A stretch of 64,000 nucleotides of DNA from Pseudomonas cannabina (GCF_900100365.1 NZ_FNKU01000001.1:5211501-5275500); one strand, 5' to 3'; counted from the stretch's first letter, positions 1 through 11,181 are shown. The notes: generated by a model not told the origin, from the letters alone. A program made the numbers and translations.

Positions 1-1
1 C

Positions 2-1087
2 CGAAAGCTGCAGGAAAGCCTGAAGGGGCTGTTCGGCGGCGGAAACAAACGCGGCAGTGATGGCGGCGGCAGCGGCAACGGCGGCAGCTCGGGCAAGGGC
101 GGTGGTCTTGGCCTGCTCGGCATCGGCCTGGTCGTACTCGTCGCTTTCTGGCTTTACAGCGCGATCTATGTCGTTGACGAGCAAGAGCAGGCTGTCGTGC
201 TGCGTTTCGGTCAGTACCACGAAACCGTGGGGCCGGGCCTCAACATCTATTTCCCGCCGTTCGACAGCAAGTACATGGAAAACGTGACGCGCGAGCGTGC
301 CTACACCAAGCAGGGCCAGATGCTCACCGAAGACGAGAACATCGTCGAAGTGCCGCTGACCGTGCAGTACAAGATCAGCAACCTGAAAGACTTCGTACTG
401 AACGTCGATCAGCCTGAGATCAGCCTGCAACACGCGACTGAAAGCGCGCTGCGTCATGTCGTGGGTTCCACGGCAATGGATCAGGTGCTGACCGAAGGGC
501 GTGAGCTGATGGCGAGCGAAATCAAGGAGCGCCTGCAACGCTTCCTCGACACCTACGGCACCGGCATCACCGTGACCCAGGTGAACGTGCAAAGCGCCGC
601 GGCGCCGCGTGAAGTTCAGGAAGCCTTCGACGACGTGATCCGCGCCCGTGAAGACGAGCAACGTGCCCGCAACCAAGCTGAAAGTTACGCCAACGGCGTG
701 ATTCCGGAAGCTCGTGGTCAGGCCCAGCGTATCCTCGAAGATGCCAACGGCTATCGTGATGAAGTGGTGTCGCGTGCCAAGGGTGAGGCTGATCGCTTTA
801 CCAAACTGGTTGCCGAATATCGCAAGGCACCTGAAGTCACTCGCCAGCGTCTGTATCTGGACACCATGCAGGAAGTCTTCAGCAATACCAGCAAGGTTCT
901 CGTGACCGGTGACAAAGGGCAGAACAACCTGCTTTACCTCCCGCTCGACAAGATGATCGAGAGCAGCCGCAGCAGTACCACCAATGGCTCCAGTGCTGGC
1001 ACGTCATCTCAGGCCAATACTGATGCAGCCACGCGAGTGACCGATACTCAGCAGCGCGGTGAAGTACGTACCAGGGAGACTCGCTGA
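2..1087 (+). CDS. hflK: HflK, FtsH protease modulator (5' end outside window)
   Basis: This is the large subunit of the inner-membrane HflK-HflC complex (SPFH/band-7 family), which surrounds FtsH and limits its proteolysis. The open frame enters from the left edge, so the start is not visible. What is seen is a Gly/Ser-rich linker, one hydrophobic segment encoded at about 100-170, then the SPFH domain beginning VVDEQEQAVVLRFG, and an Ala/Glu/Arg-rich coiled coil in the C-terminal half. The tail is Ser/Thr-rich and low in complexity. The stop shares one base with the hflC start (TGATG), as expected for coupled translation of the pair. Confidence 0.95.
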   Translation, partial: RKLQESLKGLFGGGNKRGSDGGGSGNGGSSGKGGGLGLLGIGLVVLVAFWLYSAIYVVDEQEQAVVLRFGQYHETVGPGLNIYFPPFDSKYMENVTRERAYTKQGQMLTEDENIVEVPLTVQYKISNLKDFVLNVDQPEISLQHATESALRHVVGSTAMDQVLTEGRELMASEIKERLQRFLDTYGTGITVTQVNVQSAAAPREVQEAFDDVIRAREDEQRARNQAESYANGVIPEARGQAQRILEDANGYRDEVVSRAKGEADRFTKLVAEYRKAPEVTRQRLYLDTMQEVFSNTSKVLVTGDKGQNNLLYLPLDKMIESSRSSTTNGSSAGTSSQANTDAATRVTDTQQRGEVRTRETR

Positions 1088-1956
1088 TGAGTAACAAATC
1101 GCTGATCACCCTCATTGTCGGTGTGGTCCTGGCAGTCATTGCCTGGAACAGCTTCTACATTGTGTCCCAGACAGAACGTGCGGTCCTGCTGCAATTCGGT
1201 CGTGTGGTCCAGGCGGATGTTCAGCCGGGTCTGCATGTGAAGGTTCCTTACGTGAACCAGGTGCGCAAGTTCGACGGACGTTTGTTGACCCTCGATGCGC
1301 CGACCCAGCGTTTTCTGACGCTGGAAAAGAAAGCGGTCATGGTCGATGCCTACGCCAAGTGGCGCGTGAAGGATGCAGAGCGTTTCTATACTGCGACTTC
1401 CGGCCTCAAGCAGATTGCCGACGAGCGCCTGTCGCGTCGTCTGGAGTCTGGTCTGCGTGACCAGTTCGGCAAGCGCACCCTGCACGAAGTTGTGTCGGGT
1501 GAGCGTGATGCACTGATGTCGGACATCACCGGTTCGCTGAACCGCATGGCCGAGAAAGAGCTAGGCATTGAAGTGGTGGATGTCCGGGTCAAGGCCATCG
1601 ACCTGCCGAAGGAAGTGAATCGCAGCGTCTTCGAGCGGATGAGCACCGAGCGTGAACGTGAAGCGCGTGAGCATCGCGCCAAGGGTAACGAACTGGCTGA
1701 AGGCATTCGTGCCGACGCCGATCGTCAGCGCCGTGTGTTGCTGGCAGAAGCCTATCGTGAGTCCGAAGAGGCTCGTGGTGATGGCGATGCACAAGCTGCC
1801 TCGATCTACTCCAAGGCATACGGTCAGGATCAGGAGTTCTATGTGTTCTACCGCAGCCTGCGCGCCTACCGTGAGAGCTTCGCGAACAAGAGCGACGTGA
1901 TGGTGCTTGATCCGAATAGCGAATTCTTCCGCTATATGGAAAAAGCCAAGCCGTAA
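1087..1956 (+). CDS. hflC: HflC, FtsH protease modulator
   Basis: The 289-aa partner of HflK has an N-terminal signal-anchor (about residues 5-25, LITLIVGVVLAVIAWNSFYIV), then an SPFH/band-7 domain and a charged coiled-coil region rich in Glu, Arg and Ala (about 180-240). Most of the protein should be periplasmic. Its ATG overlaps the hflK stop by one base, so the genes are one operon. A strong hairpin terminator about 70 bases downstream ends the unit before hisZ. Confidence 0.96.
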   Translation: MSNKSLITLIVGVVLAVIAWNSFYIVSQTERAVLLQFGRVVQADVQPGLHVKVPYVNQVRKFDGRLLTLDAPTQRFLTLEKKAVMVDAYAKWRVKDAERFYTATSGLKQIADERLSRRLESGLRDQFGKRTLHEVVSGERDALMSDITGSLNRMAEKELGIEVVDVRVKAIDLPKEVNRSVFERMSTEREREAREHRAKGNELAEGIRADADRQRRVLLAEAYRESEEARGDGDAQAASIYSKAYGQDQEFYVFYRSLRAYRESFANKSDVMVLDPNSEFFRYMEKAKP

Positions 1957-2026
1957 TCAATCACCCGCCGGGCGGCAAAACCGTCCGGTGGGGTGATCGC
2001 ACGGTGAAACGTGTGTATCATGCGGC

Positions 2027-2050
2027 AGCCGGGAAATTCCCGGCTTTTTT
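2027..2050 (+). terminator. Rho-independent terminator of hflKC
   Basis: The stem AGCCGGGAA/TTCCCGGCT is followed directly by a run of six T. It lies about 70 bases after the hflC stop and about 180 bases before hisZ. Confidence 0.85.
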
Positions 2051-2229
2051 GCGTCTGCACGGTTGATTGGCTGCAGCCAGGTCGATCCCGGCAAGCGGCA
2101 GGTTTTTCGAGGGAAGTGGTCCGGGGTCTTTCGCGGGCGTTTGTCGTGCGCGTCATACGGCTCACCACTTTCTGCTTCACTCTAGGTCGGCCTCAAGGCT
2201 GGCCGCCCGGATCACAGGGGAATGGCGTA

Positions 2230-3417
2230 ATGGCAACGGTTGACCGCTGGCTGCTACCAGATGGCATCGAAGAAGTACTGCCACCAGAAGCGGCGCGCAT
2301 TGAAGTGGCGCGCCGTCAGGTGTTGGATCTGTTTCAGAGCTGGGGCTATGAATTCGTCGTCACCCCGCATATCGAATATCTGGAGTCCCTGCTGACTGGC
2401 GCTGGCTCGGACCTGGATCTGCGTACTTTCAAGGTCATCGACCCGCAATCGGGCCGGCAGATGGGCTTTCGTGCCGACATCACGCCGCAGGTTGCGCGCA
2501 TCGATGCACACACGCTCAAGCGCGAAGGCCCGAGCCGTCTGTGCTACGCGGGCAGTGTCCTGCACGCCCAGCCGCGTGCGCTGTCTTCATCGCGCAGCCC
2601 GATTCAGCTTGGCGCAGAGCTGTATGGCGATGCGAGCCCGAGCAGCGATGTCGAAGTGATCAGCCTGATGCTGGCCATGTTGCAGCTGGCCGAAGTGCCG
2701 GATGTGCACATGGACCTCGGGCATGTCGGCATCTACCGTGGGCTGGCGCGTGCTGCCGGGCTGTCGGGTGAAGTCGAACAGCAGCTGTTCGATGCGCTGC
2801 AACGCAAGGCTATCGACGAAGTGATTGCCCTGACGGCCGATCTGCCGCAGGAGCTGGCGTCGATGCTGCGCGCGCTGGTCGATCTGTGCGGTGGCCGCGA
2901 CGTGCTCGATGCTGCGCGTGATCGTCTGGCTGGCGCGCCTGCGCCAGTGTTGGCGGCACTGGATGACCTGTTGGCCATTGCAGACCGTCTCGCCACCCGT
3001 TTCCCGCAGTTGCCGCTGTATTTCGATCTCGGTGAGCTGCGTGGCTACCATTACCATACCGGTGTGGTGTTCGCGGTGTTCGTGCCGGGTGTGGGCCAGG
3101 CGATTGCCCAGGGCGGTCGTTACGATGACATCGGTGCCGACTTTGGTCGTGCTCGCCCGGCGACCGGCTTTTCCACGGATCTTAAAACCCTGGTGACCCT
3201 GGGGCAGGCAGAAATCGTTTTACCGTCCGGAGGCATCTGGGTGCCGGACAGCACAGATGCGGCACTCTGGCAGCGGGTATGCCAGTTGCGCAGCGAAGGT
3301 CAGCGTGTGGTTCAGGCTTTGCCTGGGCAGCAGGTGAGCGCGGCGCGTGAAGCCGACTGTGACCGGCAATTGATTCAGCATGGCGAGCACTGGCAGGTAA
3401 TGCCGCTGGCTTCTTGA
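2230..3417 (+). CDS. hisZ: HisZ, ATP phosphoribosyltransferase regulatory subunit
   Basis: HisZ is a catalytically dead paralogue of histidyl-tRNA synthetase that pairs with short-form HisG to make the first enzyme of histidine synthesis. I chose ATG 2230 ([20 protein letters not shown]), which gives 395 aa and a typical Pseudomonas HisZ N-terminus. The frame is open for another 219 bases upstream, but that part crosses the hflC terminator. Class II synthetase-like features are visible ([34 protein letters not shown]). It lies 54 bases upstream of purA, as in other pseudomonads, and may be co-transcribed with it. Confidence 0.94.
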   Translation: MATVDRWLLPDGIEEVLPPEAARIEVARRQVLDLFQSWGYEFVVTPHIEYLESLLTGAGSDLDLRTFKVIDPQSGRQMGFRADITPQVARIDAHTLKREGPSRLCYAGSVLHAQPRALSSSRSPIQLGAELYGDASPSSDVEVISLMLAMLQLAEVPDVHMDLGHVGIYRGLARAAGLSGEVEQQLFDALQRKAIDEVIALTADLPQELASMLRALVDLCGGRDVLDAARDRLAGAPAPVLAALDDLLAIADRLATRFPQLPLYFDLGELRGYHYHTGVVFAVFVPGVGQAIAQGGRYDDIGADFGRARPATGFSTDLKTLVTLGQAEIVLPSGGIWVPDSTDAALWQRVCQLRSEGQRVVQALPGQQVSAAREADCDRQLIQHGEHWQVMPLAS

Positions 3418-3456
3418 GTATTCCTGCCGGCCGCCGCCGGCACCAAGTTTGCGTGA

Positions 3457-4764
<1,308 letters not shown>

Positions 4765-4786
4765 TACGTCACCGGGCTGTGCCAGA

Positions 4787-4811
4787 AGGGCCGCGTTTAG
4801 CGGCCCTTTTT
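4787..4811 (+). terminator. Rho-independent terminator of purA
   Basis: The stem AGGGCCGC/GCGGCCCT encloses a five-base loop and is followed by a T run, about 20 bases after the purA stop. Confidence 0.9.
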
Positions 4812-4935
4812 GCGTTCAGCGGCAGGCGCAGCCAATCCGGCAAAAGTGAGACTTGTGTCACGGCACGGCGCTTGCTACAAAGATGACAGAAAAGTGCCAT
4901 CATTTTAATGGCGCTCATGGTGGAAGGATTCTCCT

Positions 4936-6870
4936 GTGTCAGCTGTCCTGTCTCTTTTGCAAAGTCGTCTGCTGCGCCCAGTCTTCATTGCACTGGGCAT
5001 CGCCCTTTTGGTGCAGGTTGTGGTGGCGGTTGCGCTGACCCGAAGCACGGTCTCGGCCCTTGAGGCGGATCTGGCCACTCGCCTTGGGGTAGATTCGCAA
5101 CATCTTTCCTCCGAGCTTGAGCTGGCGAGTAGCGAAGTGACGTCGAGCCTCGATGCTCTGTCTGCCAGCACCCGGCAACGCCTGAGCGTCGGACTGTCGA
5201 CGCGCCTCAAAGATGAGCAGGGGCAACTACGAGCCACGCTGGAAAAAGACCTCAGAGAATCCGCCACTGACATGGCCGAATTGCTGGCCGCCGTCGCCCC
5301 GCGAGCCATGTGGGATAACGACACACCGACCCTTTCAGAATTTGCGCGGCGCGCCCAGCGCAATCCCAACGTGTTGTTCGTGGTTTATGACGACGCGGCG
5401 GGCGAGCACCTCACCCGCTACATGAACCGGGATAACCCGCTGGTCAAGGCGCTGCTGGCCAAGGGTGAAGGCGAGCGGGCGATGGACAAAGTTCTGAACG
5501 CTGCGAAAAACGATCCTTCGGTGTATTACGTCGAAGCTTCTATCAGCCCTAACGGTGTGGAAATCGGCAGAGTACGCATGGGCGTGTCCACGGCGACCGT
5601 CGAGGAGAACCTGGCAGCGCTGGACAAGCGTTTCGCAACGCTGATCACCAGCGGCGAGCAACTGGTTTCCGGCAGCCTTGCCAGCGCCTCAAAGGACAGC
5701 TCGACGGCGCTGCGCACCCGGCTGCAATCCGCTCAGGCCGCAGCGACTGCAATGACCGGCAATACCCGTGTCGCGGTTCAGGATGCGGCTGAAACCTTGC
5801 GCTGGCGGATCGGCATGGGCCTGGCGCTGGTGGGGCTGGGTGTTTTGCTATTGCTGGCCGTAGTGCTGGGGCGTCGTGTGGTCAGCAAACTGCATCTGCT
5901 GATCGCCGCACTGAATGATCTGGCGGCCGGTGAGGGCGACCTGACCAAGCGCGTCAAGCTGGACAGCAATGACGAAATTGGCGACATGTCGGCGGCGGTC
6001 AACCGCTTCATCGACAAGCTGCAACCGATCGTGCGCGAAGCCGGCGAGGTGGCACAGCGCACCGGTGTGGAAATTGGTGCCATGAGCGAGCGCAATGCCG
6101 GTGCCGATGCCGCGGCCGAGTTGCAGCGTGACGAAGTGGCGGCCAGTCTGAAGGCGCTGGAGCAGATGGCTGACGAGGCGCAGTCGGAAAGTCATGCGAT
6201 GCAGGCGGCGTTGCGCCAGGTGATCGACATCAAGCAGGCCACCGACGAAAACACCCGTACTTCCAATCAGGTGGGCGGTCTGATCGAGGCGCTGGCCGGA
6301 CAGGTCGAGACCGGCGCGCAGGTGATCGAGCGTCTGGCGCAGCAAAGTCAGCAGATTGAAGTCGTGCTGGAAGTGATCCACGGCATTGCCGAGCAAACCA
6401 ATCTGCTCGCACTGAACGCGGCTATCGAAGCGGCGAGGGCGGGCGAGACGGGCAGGGGCTTTGCCGTGGTGGCCGATGAGGTGCGTGCGCTGGCCAGCAA
6501 GACGCAAAGTTCGACCGGCGACATCCAGGAGCACATCGTGGCCTTGCAGCGCGGCGCGAAAGAGGCGGTTGCCGCCATCGGCATTGCCGGTCGTCAGGCC
6601 AAGGAAGGTCTGGAAGTGCTGCGCGACAGCGTCAAGCGGCAGCAGACGGTGCAGGCCTCTGTGGAGCAAGTGCACGCGGCCATCGGGCTGGCGACCCAGG
6701 CTGCCGTTCATCAGGCCGAAGGTGCGCAGGCGGTACGTGGTCGGGTCGAGGTGATTCACGCTCAGGCCGAGCGTGCTGCCAAGGCAGTGGTGGCGACGAC
6801 CGCCAGTGGCAAGGTGCTCAATGGGCTGGCAGCACAGTTGAAGGCGAGCCTGGGGCAGTTCCGCGCATGA
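4936..6870 (+). CDS. Methyl-accepting chemotaxis protein
   Basis: This is a 644-aa transmembrane chemoreceptor. It has TM1 (about 14-36), a periplasmic sensor of about 250 residues, TM2 (about 291-316), a HAMP linker, and a cytoplasmic signalling coiled coil. The conserved hairpin tip [19 protein letters not shown] is at about 486-504. The start is GTG with a GGAAGG Shine-Dalgarno eight bases upstream. The sensor domain does not resemble one I can assign, so the ligand is unknown. There is no C-terminal CheR/CheB-tethering pentapeptide. The gene is monocistronic, between the purA terminator and a bidirectional terminator shared with the tRNA-Leu gene. Confidence 0.92.
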   Translation: MSAVLSLLQSRLLRPVFIALGIALLVQVVVAVALTRSTVSALEADLATRLGVDSQHLSSELELASSEVTSSLDALSASTRQRLSVGLSTRLKDEQGQLRATLEKDLRESATDMAELLAAVAPRAMWDNDTPTLSEFARRAQRNPNVLFVVYDDAAGEHLTRYMNRDNPLVKALLAKGEGERAMDKVLNAAKNDPSVYYVEASISPNGVEIGRVRMGVSTATVEENLAALDKRFATLITSGEQLVSGSLASASKDSSTALRTRLQSAQAAATAMTGNTRVAVQDAAETLRWRIGMGLALVGLGVLLLLAVVLGRRVVSKLHLLIAALNDLAAGEGDLTKRVKLDSNDEIGDMSAAVNRFIDKLQPIVREAGEVAQRTGVEIGAMSERNAGADAAAELQRDEVAASLKALEQMADEAQSESHAMQAALRQVIDIKQATDENTRTSNQVGGLIEALAGQVETGAQVIERLAQQSQQIEVVLEVIHGIAEQTNLLALNAAIEAARAGETGRGFAVVADEVRALASKTQSSTGDIQEHIVALQRGAKEAVAAIGIAGRQAKEGLEVLRDSVKRQQTVQASVEQVHAAIGLATQAAVHQAEGAQAVRGRVEVIHAQAERAAKAVVATTASGKVLNGLAAQLKASLGQFRA

Positions 6871-6945
6871 TGCTCTTGTCTGCTGCGTCACCCCTTGGGG
6901 CGGCGTGCCTGGGCAAGGCGAAAATATTTTCAAATCCCGAAAAGC

Positions 6946-6974
6946 ACAAAACCGAGCCATTGGCTCGGTTTTGT
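6946..6974. terminator. Bidirectional terminator between chemoreceptor gene and tRNA-Leu
   Basis: The near-perfect stem ACAAAACCGAGCCA/TGGCTCGGTTTTGT has A and T runs on both sides. It can end the chemoreceptor transcript on the plus strand and the tRNA-Leu transcript on the minus strand. Confidence 0.85.
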
Positions 6975-6980
6975 TTGAAT

Positions 6981-7067
6981 TGGTGCCCAGAAGAAGACTC
7001 GAACTTCCACGACCTTGCGGTCACCAGCACCTGAAGCTGGCGTGTCTACCAATTTCACCATCTGGGC
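6981..7067 (-). tRNA. tRNA-Leu (anticodon CAG), copy 1
   Basis: The 87-base gene includes an encoded CCA end. On the minus strand it starts GCCCAGATGGTGAAATTGGT. The anticodon arm is CCAGC-TTCAGGT-GCTGG, giving anticodon CAG. It has the long variable arm of a class II tRNA, and the T arm contains GTTCGAGTC. The acceptor stem GCCCAGA pairs with TCTGGGC. It is identical to the copy at 7228-7314. Confidence 0.96.
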
Positions 7068-7101
7068 AGTATCAGCAGCGTGTACGCCGTTGATGGGGCG
7101 C

Positions 7102-7130
7102 ACTATACGGCCATCGTTTTACTCTGTAAA
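7102..7130 (-). promoter_or_regulatory. Sigma-70 promoter of tRNA-Leu copy 1
   Basis: On the minus strand TTTACA (-35) and TATAGT (-10) are separated by exactly 17 bases. A GC-rich discriminator (GCGCCCC) follows, typical of stringently controlled stable-RNA promoters. The predicted start is about 28 bases before the mature tRNA. Confidence 0.75.
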
Positions 7131-7167
7131 CCCCTGTTTTGATTTAATAATCAAAGCCGGAAAATGC

Positions 7168-7191
7168 AAAAACCCGCTTTCGCGGGTTTTT
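7168..7191 (-). terminator. Terminator of tRNA-Leu copy 2
   Basis: The stem AAAAACCCGC/GCGGGTTTTT lies between the two tRNA genes, downstream of copy 2 in its direction of transcription. The symmetric A/T tails would work on either strand. Confidence 0.8.
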
Positions 7192-7227
7192 GTGTGGCTT
7201 GAGACTGCTGTAGTCTGTTGCCTGAAT

Positions 7228-7314
7228 TGGTGCCCAGAAGAAGACTCGAACTTCCACGACCTTGCGGTCACCAGCACCTGAAGCTGGCGTGTCTACCAAT
7301 TTCACCATCTGGGC
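7228..7314 (-). tRNA. tRNA-Leu (anticodon CAG), copy 2
   Basis: This 87-base gene is identical to the copy at 6981-7067, including the encoded CCA. Flanking sequences are similar only in the promoter elements, so each gene is an independent transcription unit with its own promoter and terminator. Confidence 0.96.
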
Positions 7315-7348
7315 AGTATCGACAAGCATCAGCCTGTCGATGGCGCGC

Positions 7349-7377
7349 ACTATACGGAGCGCCTTTTGGGCTGTAAA
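7349..7377 (-). promoter_or_regulatory. Sigma-70 promoter of tRNA-Leu copy 2
   Basis: The -35 TTTACA, 17-base spacer and -10 TATAGT are the same as for copy 1, again followed by a GC-rich discriminator (GCGCGCC). The spacer sequences differ, which shows that selection has kept the elements. Confidence 0.75.
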
Positions 7378-7433
7378 CCCCGGCGGTGAAAAAAAGTCCA
7401 AAAAAATCGTGGGCAGCGTGTTTCGGGTGTTTC

Positions 7434-7456
7434 AGCGTGGTAGAACACGCTTTTTG
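7434..7456 (+). terminator. Hairpin with T run upstream of rnr
   Basis: The stem AGCGTG/CACGCT with a six-base loop is followed by TTTTTG, about 85 bases before rnr. No gene on this strand precedes it nearby, so if functional it could act as a leader attenuator. The rest of the 225-base stretch from 7315 to 7539 shows only the tRNA promoter and an AT-rich TATATATA patch near 7515. Confidence 0.4.
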
Positions 7457-7539
7457 TCGGGTGGTTTGAGCGTGAAATTTCCCGTTTCATGAGGTCTATG
7501 CCAAACTAACCCCTATATATACAAGGTGAAAACTATCTA

Positions 7540-10173
7540 ATGGCCGATTGGCAGTCCCTCGATCCCGAGGCCGCTCGTGAAGCGGAAAAATACGAAAACC
7601 CTATTCCCAGCCGCGAGCTGATCTTGCAGCACCTTGCCGAGCGCGGTTCGCCGGCCAGTCGCGAGCAACTGGTCGAAGAATTCGGCCTGACCACCGAAGA
7701 CCAATTCGAGGCTCTGCGCCGTCGCCTTCGTGCGATGGAACGCGACGCCCAATTGATCTACACACGTCGCGGCACCTACGCGCCGGTTGATAAGCTGGAC
7801 CTGATTCTGGGTCGCATATCCGGCCATCGCGACGGCTTCGGCTTTCTGGTCCCTGATGATGGTTCCGATGACCTGTTCATGAGCCCGGCGCAAATGCGCC
7901 TGGTGTTCGACGGTGATCGTGCGCTGGCGCGGGTTTCCGGTCTTGATCGCCGGGGTCGTCGTGAAGGCGTGATCGTCGAAGTGATCTCGCGAGCGCACGA
8001 AACCATCGTGGGTCGCTATTTCGAAGAAAGCGGCATTGGCTTCGTTGTTCCGGATAATCCGAAAATCCAGCAGGAAGTGCTGGTCACGCCGGGCCGTAAC
8101 AACAGCGCCAAGATCGGCCAGTTCGTAGAGGTGAAAATCACCCACTGGCCAACCCCGCGCTTCCAGCCGCAAGGTGACGTGGTCGAAGTGGTTGGCAACT
8201 ACATGGCGCCGGGCATGGAAATCGACGTCGCGCTGCGCACGTACGACATCCCGCACGTATGGCCTGAAGCCGTCCTCAAGGAGGCTGCCAAGCTCAAGCC
8301 GGAAGTCGAAGATAAGGACAAGGAAAACCGCGTCGACTTGCGCCACTTGCCTTTCGTGACCATCGATGGCGAAGACGCTCGCGACTTCGACGATGCGGTT
8401 TATTGTGAAGCCAAGCCGGGCAAACTGCGGTTGTTCTCTGGCGGCTGGAAGCTCTACGTGGCAATTGCTGACGTATCGAGCTACGTGAAGATCGGCTCGG
8501 CGCTGGATGCTGAATCTCAGGTGCGTGGCAACTCGGTGTACTTCCCCGAGCGCGTCGTACCGATGCTGCCGGAGCAATTGTCCAACGGCCTTTGCTCGTT
8601 GAACCCGCATGTCGATCGTCTGGCCATGGTCTGCGAGATGACTATCTCCAAGACCGGCGAGATGACCGATTATGTCTTCTACGAAGGCATCATCCATTCC
8701 CATGCCCGCCTGACCTACAACAAGGTCAGCACGATCCTGGAACAGCCGAAAACCGCCGAAGCGAAGAGCTTGCGTGGTGAATACGGCGATGTGGTCCCGC
8801 ACCTCAAGCAGCTTTATGCCATGTACAAGGTGCTGCTGGGTGCGCGTCATGTGCGTGGTGCGATCGATTTCGAAACTCAGGAAACCCGGATCATCTTCGG
8901 TTCCGAGCGCAAGATTGCCGAAATCCGTCCGACTACCCGCAACGATGCTCACAAGCTGATCGAAGAGTGCATGCTGGCCGCCAACGTGGCCACCGCGCAG
9001 TTCCTGAAGAAGCATGAAATTCCTGCGTTGTACCGCGTTCACGACGGTCCGCCGCCTGAGCGTCTGGAAAAACTCCGCGCGTTCCTCGGTGAGTTGGGTC
9101 TGACCTTGCACAAAGGCAAGGAAGGCCCTACGCCGAAGGACTATCAGGCGCTGCTCGAGACTGTTCGTGATCGCCCGGACTACCACCTGATTCAGACCGT
9201 GATGCTGCGTTCGTTGAGCCAGGCGGTGTACAGCTCCGACAATAACGGCCACTTCGGTCTGAATTACGAAGCGTATACGCACTTCACGTCGCCGATCCGT
9301 CGTTATCCGGATCTGCTGACCCACCGTGCGATTCGCAGCGTCATCCGTTCCAAGCAGGATACCCCGCACGTCCGCCGTGCCGGTGCTGCAACGATCCCGA
9401 AAGCGCGCATCTATCCGTATGACGAAGCGCTGCTCGAACAATTGGGCGAACAGTGCTCGATGAGCGAGCGCCGTGCCGACGAAGCCACGCGTGATGTGGT
9501 CAACTGGCTCAAGTGCGAGTACATGAAAGATCGCGTCGGCGAGTCGTTCCCGGGCGTGATCACGGCCGTGACCGGCTTTGGTCTGTTCGTCGAGCTGACT
9601 GACATCTATGTCGAAGGTCTGGTCCACGTCACCGCTCTGCCGGGTGACTATTACCATTTCGATCCGCTGCATCACCGCCTTGCCGGCGAGCGCACCGGGC
9701 GTAATTTCCGCCTGGGCGACACCGTTGAAGTGCGTGTCATGCGTGTCGATCTGGATGAGCGCAAGATCGACTTTGAAATTTCCGAGACCGCAGCAGCGGC
9801 AACTCCGGTCGGTCGCAAGCGTCGGGGTCATGACACTGCGCCACCTGCTGCAGCCACCGCTGAAAAAGCCAAGGCGCCTGCCGCCAAGTCAGGTCGCAGC
9901 AAGTCTTCGGCCAAGGAGACCGGTTCCGAAGCGTATCGCCCAGGCGATGCGGCGGCGAAAAACGCAGAAGTGCGTAAAAGTCGCGAACTGAAAAAAGCGC
10001 TTTTGGCTGACGCAAAGGGTGGTAGCAAGACGTCGTCGGGAAAGTCTGACAGGTCGGGTTCTGCGCCTTCATCGGACAAACCGGCCAGCAAGCACCGTAA
10101 AGGTCCGTCGAAGACGGGCTCCGCGCCGGCTGCAAAAAGCAGTGGCGCTCGTAAACCCAAGGCCAAGTCATGA
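7540..10173 (+). CDS. rnr: Ribonuclease R
   Basis: RNase R is an 877-aa processive 3'-5' exoribonuclease that degrades structured RNA and helps in rRNA quality control and trans-translation. In order it has a winged-helix segment at the N-terminus (about 20-90), cold-shock domains, the RNB catalytic domain with the acidic motif DGEDARDFDDAV (about 275-290), an S1 domain (GVITAVTGFGLFVELTDIYVEG, about 670-760), and a Lys/Ser/Ala-rich low-complexity tail of about 120 residues. The stop overlaps the rlmB start by four bases (ATGA), giving a coupled rnr-rlmB pair. Confidence 0.97.
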   Translation: MADWQSLDPEAAREAEKYENPIPSRELILQHLAERGSPASREQLVEEFGLTTEDQFEALRRRLRAMERDAQLIYTRRGTYAPVDKLDLILGRISGHRDGFGFLVPDDGSDDLFMSPAQMRLVFDGDRALARVSGLDRRGRREGVIVEVISRAHETIVGRYFEESGIGFVVPDNPKIQQEVLVTPGRNNSAKIGQFVEVKITHWPTPRFQPQGDVVEVVGNYMAPGMEIDVALRTYDIPHVWPEAVLKEAAKLKPEVEDKDKENRVDLRHLPFVTIDGEDARDFDDAVYCEAKPGKLRLFSGGWKLYVAIADVSSYVKIGSALDAESQVRGNSVYFPERVVPMLPEQLSNGLCSLNPHVDRLAMVCEMTISKTGEMTDYVFYEGIIHSHARLTYNKVSTILEQPKTAEAKSLRGEYGDVVPHLKQLYAMYKVLLGARHVRGAIDFETQETRIIFGSERKIAEIRPTTRNDAHKLIEECMLAANVATAQFLKKHEIPALYRVHDGPPPERLEKLRAFLGELGLTLHKGKEGPTPKDYQALLETVRDRPDYHLIQTVMLRSLSQAVYSSDNNGHFGLNYEAYTHFTSPIRRYPDLLTHRAIRSVIRSKQDTPHVRRAGAATIPKARIYPYDEALLEQLGEQCSMSERRADEATRDVVNWLKCEYMKDRVGESFPGVITAVTGFGLFVELTDIYVEGLVHVTALPGDYYHFDPLHHRLAGERTGRNFRLGDTVEVRVMRVDLDERKIDFEISETAAAATPVGRKRRGHDTAPPAAATAEKAKAPAAKSGRSKSSAKETGSEAYRPGDAAAKNAEVRKSRELKKALLADAKGGSKTSSGKSDRSGSAPSSDKPASKHRKGPSKTGSAPAAKSSGARKPKAKS

Positions 10174-10922
10174 GTCAGCTGGAAAAAATCTACGGCGTGC
10201 ACGCCGTAGAAGCTTTGCTTCGTCACCATCCGAAACGCGTCAAGCACATCTGGCTGGCCGAGGGTCGTAACGACCCTCGTGTTCAGACGCTGGTTGCGCT
10301 GGCGAGCGAGAATCGTGTGACCATCGGGCAGGCCGAGCGCCGTGAAATGGATGCTTGGGTCGAAGGTGTTCACCAAGGTGTAGTTGCCGACGTCAGCCCG
10401 AGTCAGGTCTGGGGCGAGGCGATGCTCGAAGAGCTGCTGGACCGAAGCGAAGGCCCGCCATTGTTGCTCGTGCTCGACGGCGTGACCGATCCGCATAATC
10501 TGGGCGCTTGCCTGCGCACTGCCGATGCGGCCGGTGCGCTGGCTGTTATCGTGCCCAAGGACAAGTCGGCAACCTTGACGCCTGCTGTGCGAAAAGTTGC
10601 CTGCGGTGCGGCCGAAGTGATCCCGCTGGTGGCCGTGACCAACCTGGCGCGTACGCTGGAAAAGCTTCAGCAGCGCGGCTTGTGGGTGGTCGGTACGGCA
10701 GGCGAGGCCGAGGTCGAGCTGTATCAGCAGGATCTGACCGGCCCGACGATCATCATCATGGGCGCGGAAGGCAAGGGCATGCGTCGCCTGACCCGCGAGC
10801 ACTGCGATTACCTGGTGCGCCTGCCGATGGCGGGCAGCGTCAGCAGCCTTAACGTGTCGGTCGCGACCGGTGTGTGTCTGTTCGAAGCGCTGCGTCAGCG
10901 CTCCGCGAAACGGAAGTCCTAA
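10170..10922 (+). CDS. rlmB: 23S rRNA (guanosine-2'-O-)-methyltransferase RlmB
   Basis: RlmB is a SPOUT-class (TrmH family) methyltransferase that modifies G2251 of 23S rRNA. The 250-aa protein has an N-terminal substrate-binding domain (IYGVHAVEALLRHHPKRVKHIWL) and a knotted catalytic domain. The three SPOUT motifs are visible: LDGVTDPHNLGACLRTADA, IIIMGAEGKGMRRLT and LPMAGSVSSLNVSVATGV. It is translationally coupled to rnr. Confidence 0.96.
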   Translation: MSQLEKIYGVHAVEALLRHHPKRVKHIWLAEGRNDPRVQTLVALASENRVTIGQAERREMDAWVEGVHQGVVADVSPSQVWGEAMLEELLDRSEGPPLLLVLDGVTDPHNLGACLRTADAAGALAVIVPKDKSATLTPAVRKVACGAAEVIPLVAVTNLARTLEKLQQRGLWVVGTAGEAEVELYQQDLTGPTIIIMGAEGKGMRRLTREHCDYLVRLPMAGSVSSLNVSVATGVCLFEALRQRSAKRKS

Positions 10923-11060
10923 GTGGTTTAGCTGCACGCTGCAAGTGGAAAGCCTCAAGCCAGAAGCGGATTGTTTTTGCTTGCAGCTTTCCACTTGTGG
11001 CTTGCAACTGGCTTCCCTTTGTAGCTTTCCACTTGCAGCTTGCAGCTGCCTTCTCTACAC
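10923..11060. repeat. GCTTGCAGCTT / GTGGAAAGC repeat cluster
   Basis: This stretch between rlmB and rpsF is a patchwork of short alternating repeats. GCTGCAAGTGGAAAGC-type words and their complements (GCTTTCCACTTGCAGC) recur at about 10932, 10985 and 11022, interleaved with CTTGCAGCT words. They could fold into large hairpins. A related AGCTGCAAGC/AGCTTGA patch lies between ureC and ureB near 55470-55585. I see no gene in it. Confidence 0.7.
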
Positions 11061-11181
11061 TTGCGCCCCTTGCTGTCACGGCAGGCGCGAACGTGCCTGT
11101 CCCTGAGCAAGACCAACAGTGTCATTCACTCCTTGTCTGACCGCTATTTGAGCGGCAGGCTACAACCCGTAAGGAGCATTC

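Noticed and set aside
7537..9831. 764-aa open frame opposite rnr
   Set aside because: It is a shadow of the RNase R gene with no recognisable domain. The same applies to the frames opposite purA and livG.
10923..11140. Small open frames between rlmB and rpsF
   Set aside because: They consist of translated repeat words (Cys/Leu-rich) with no ribosome site.
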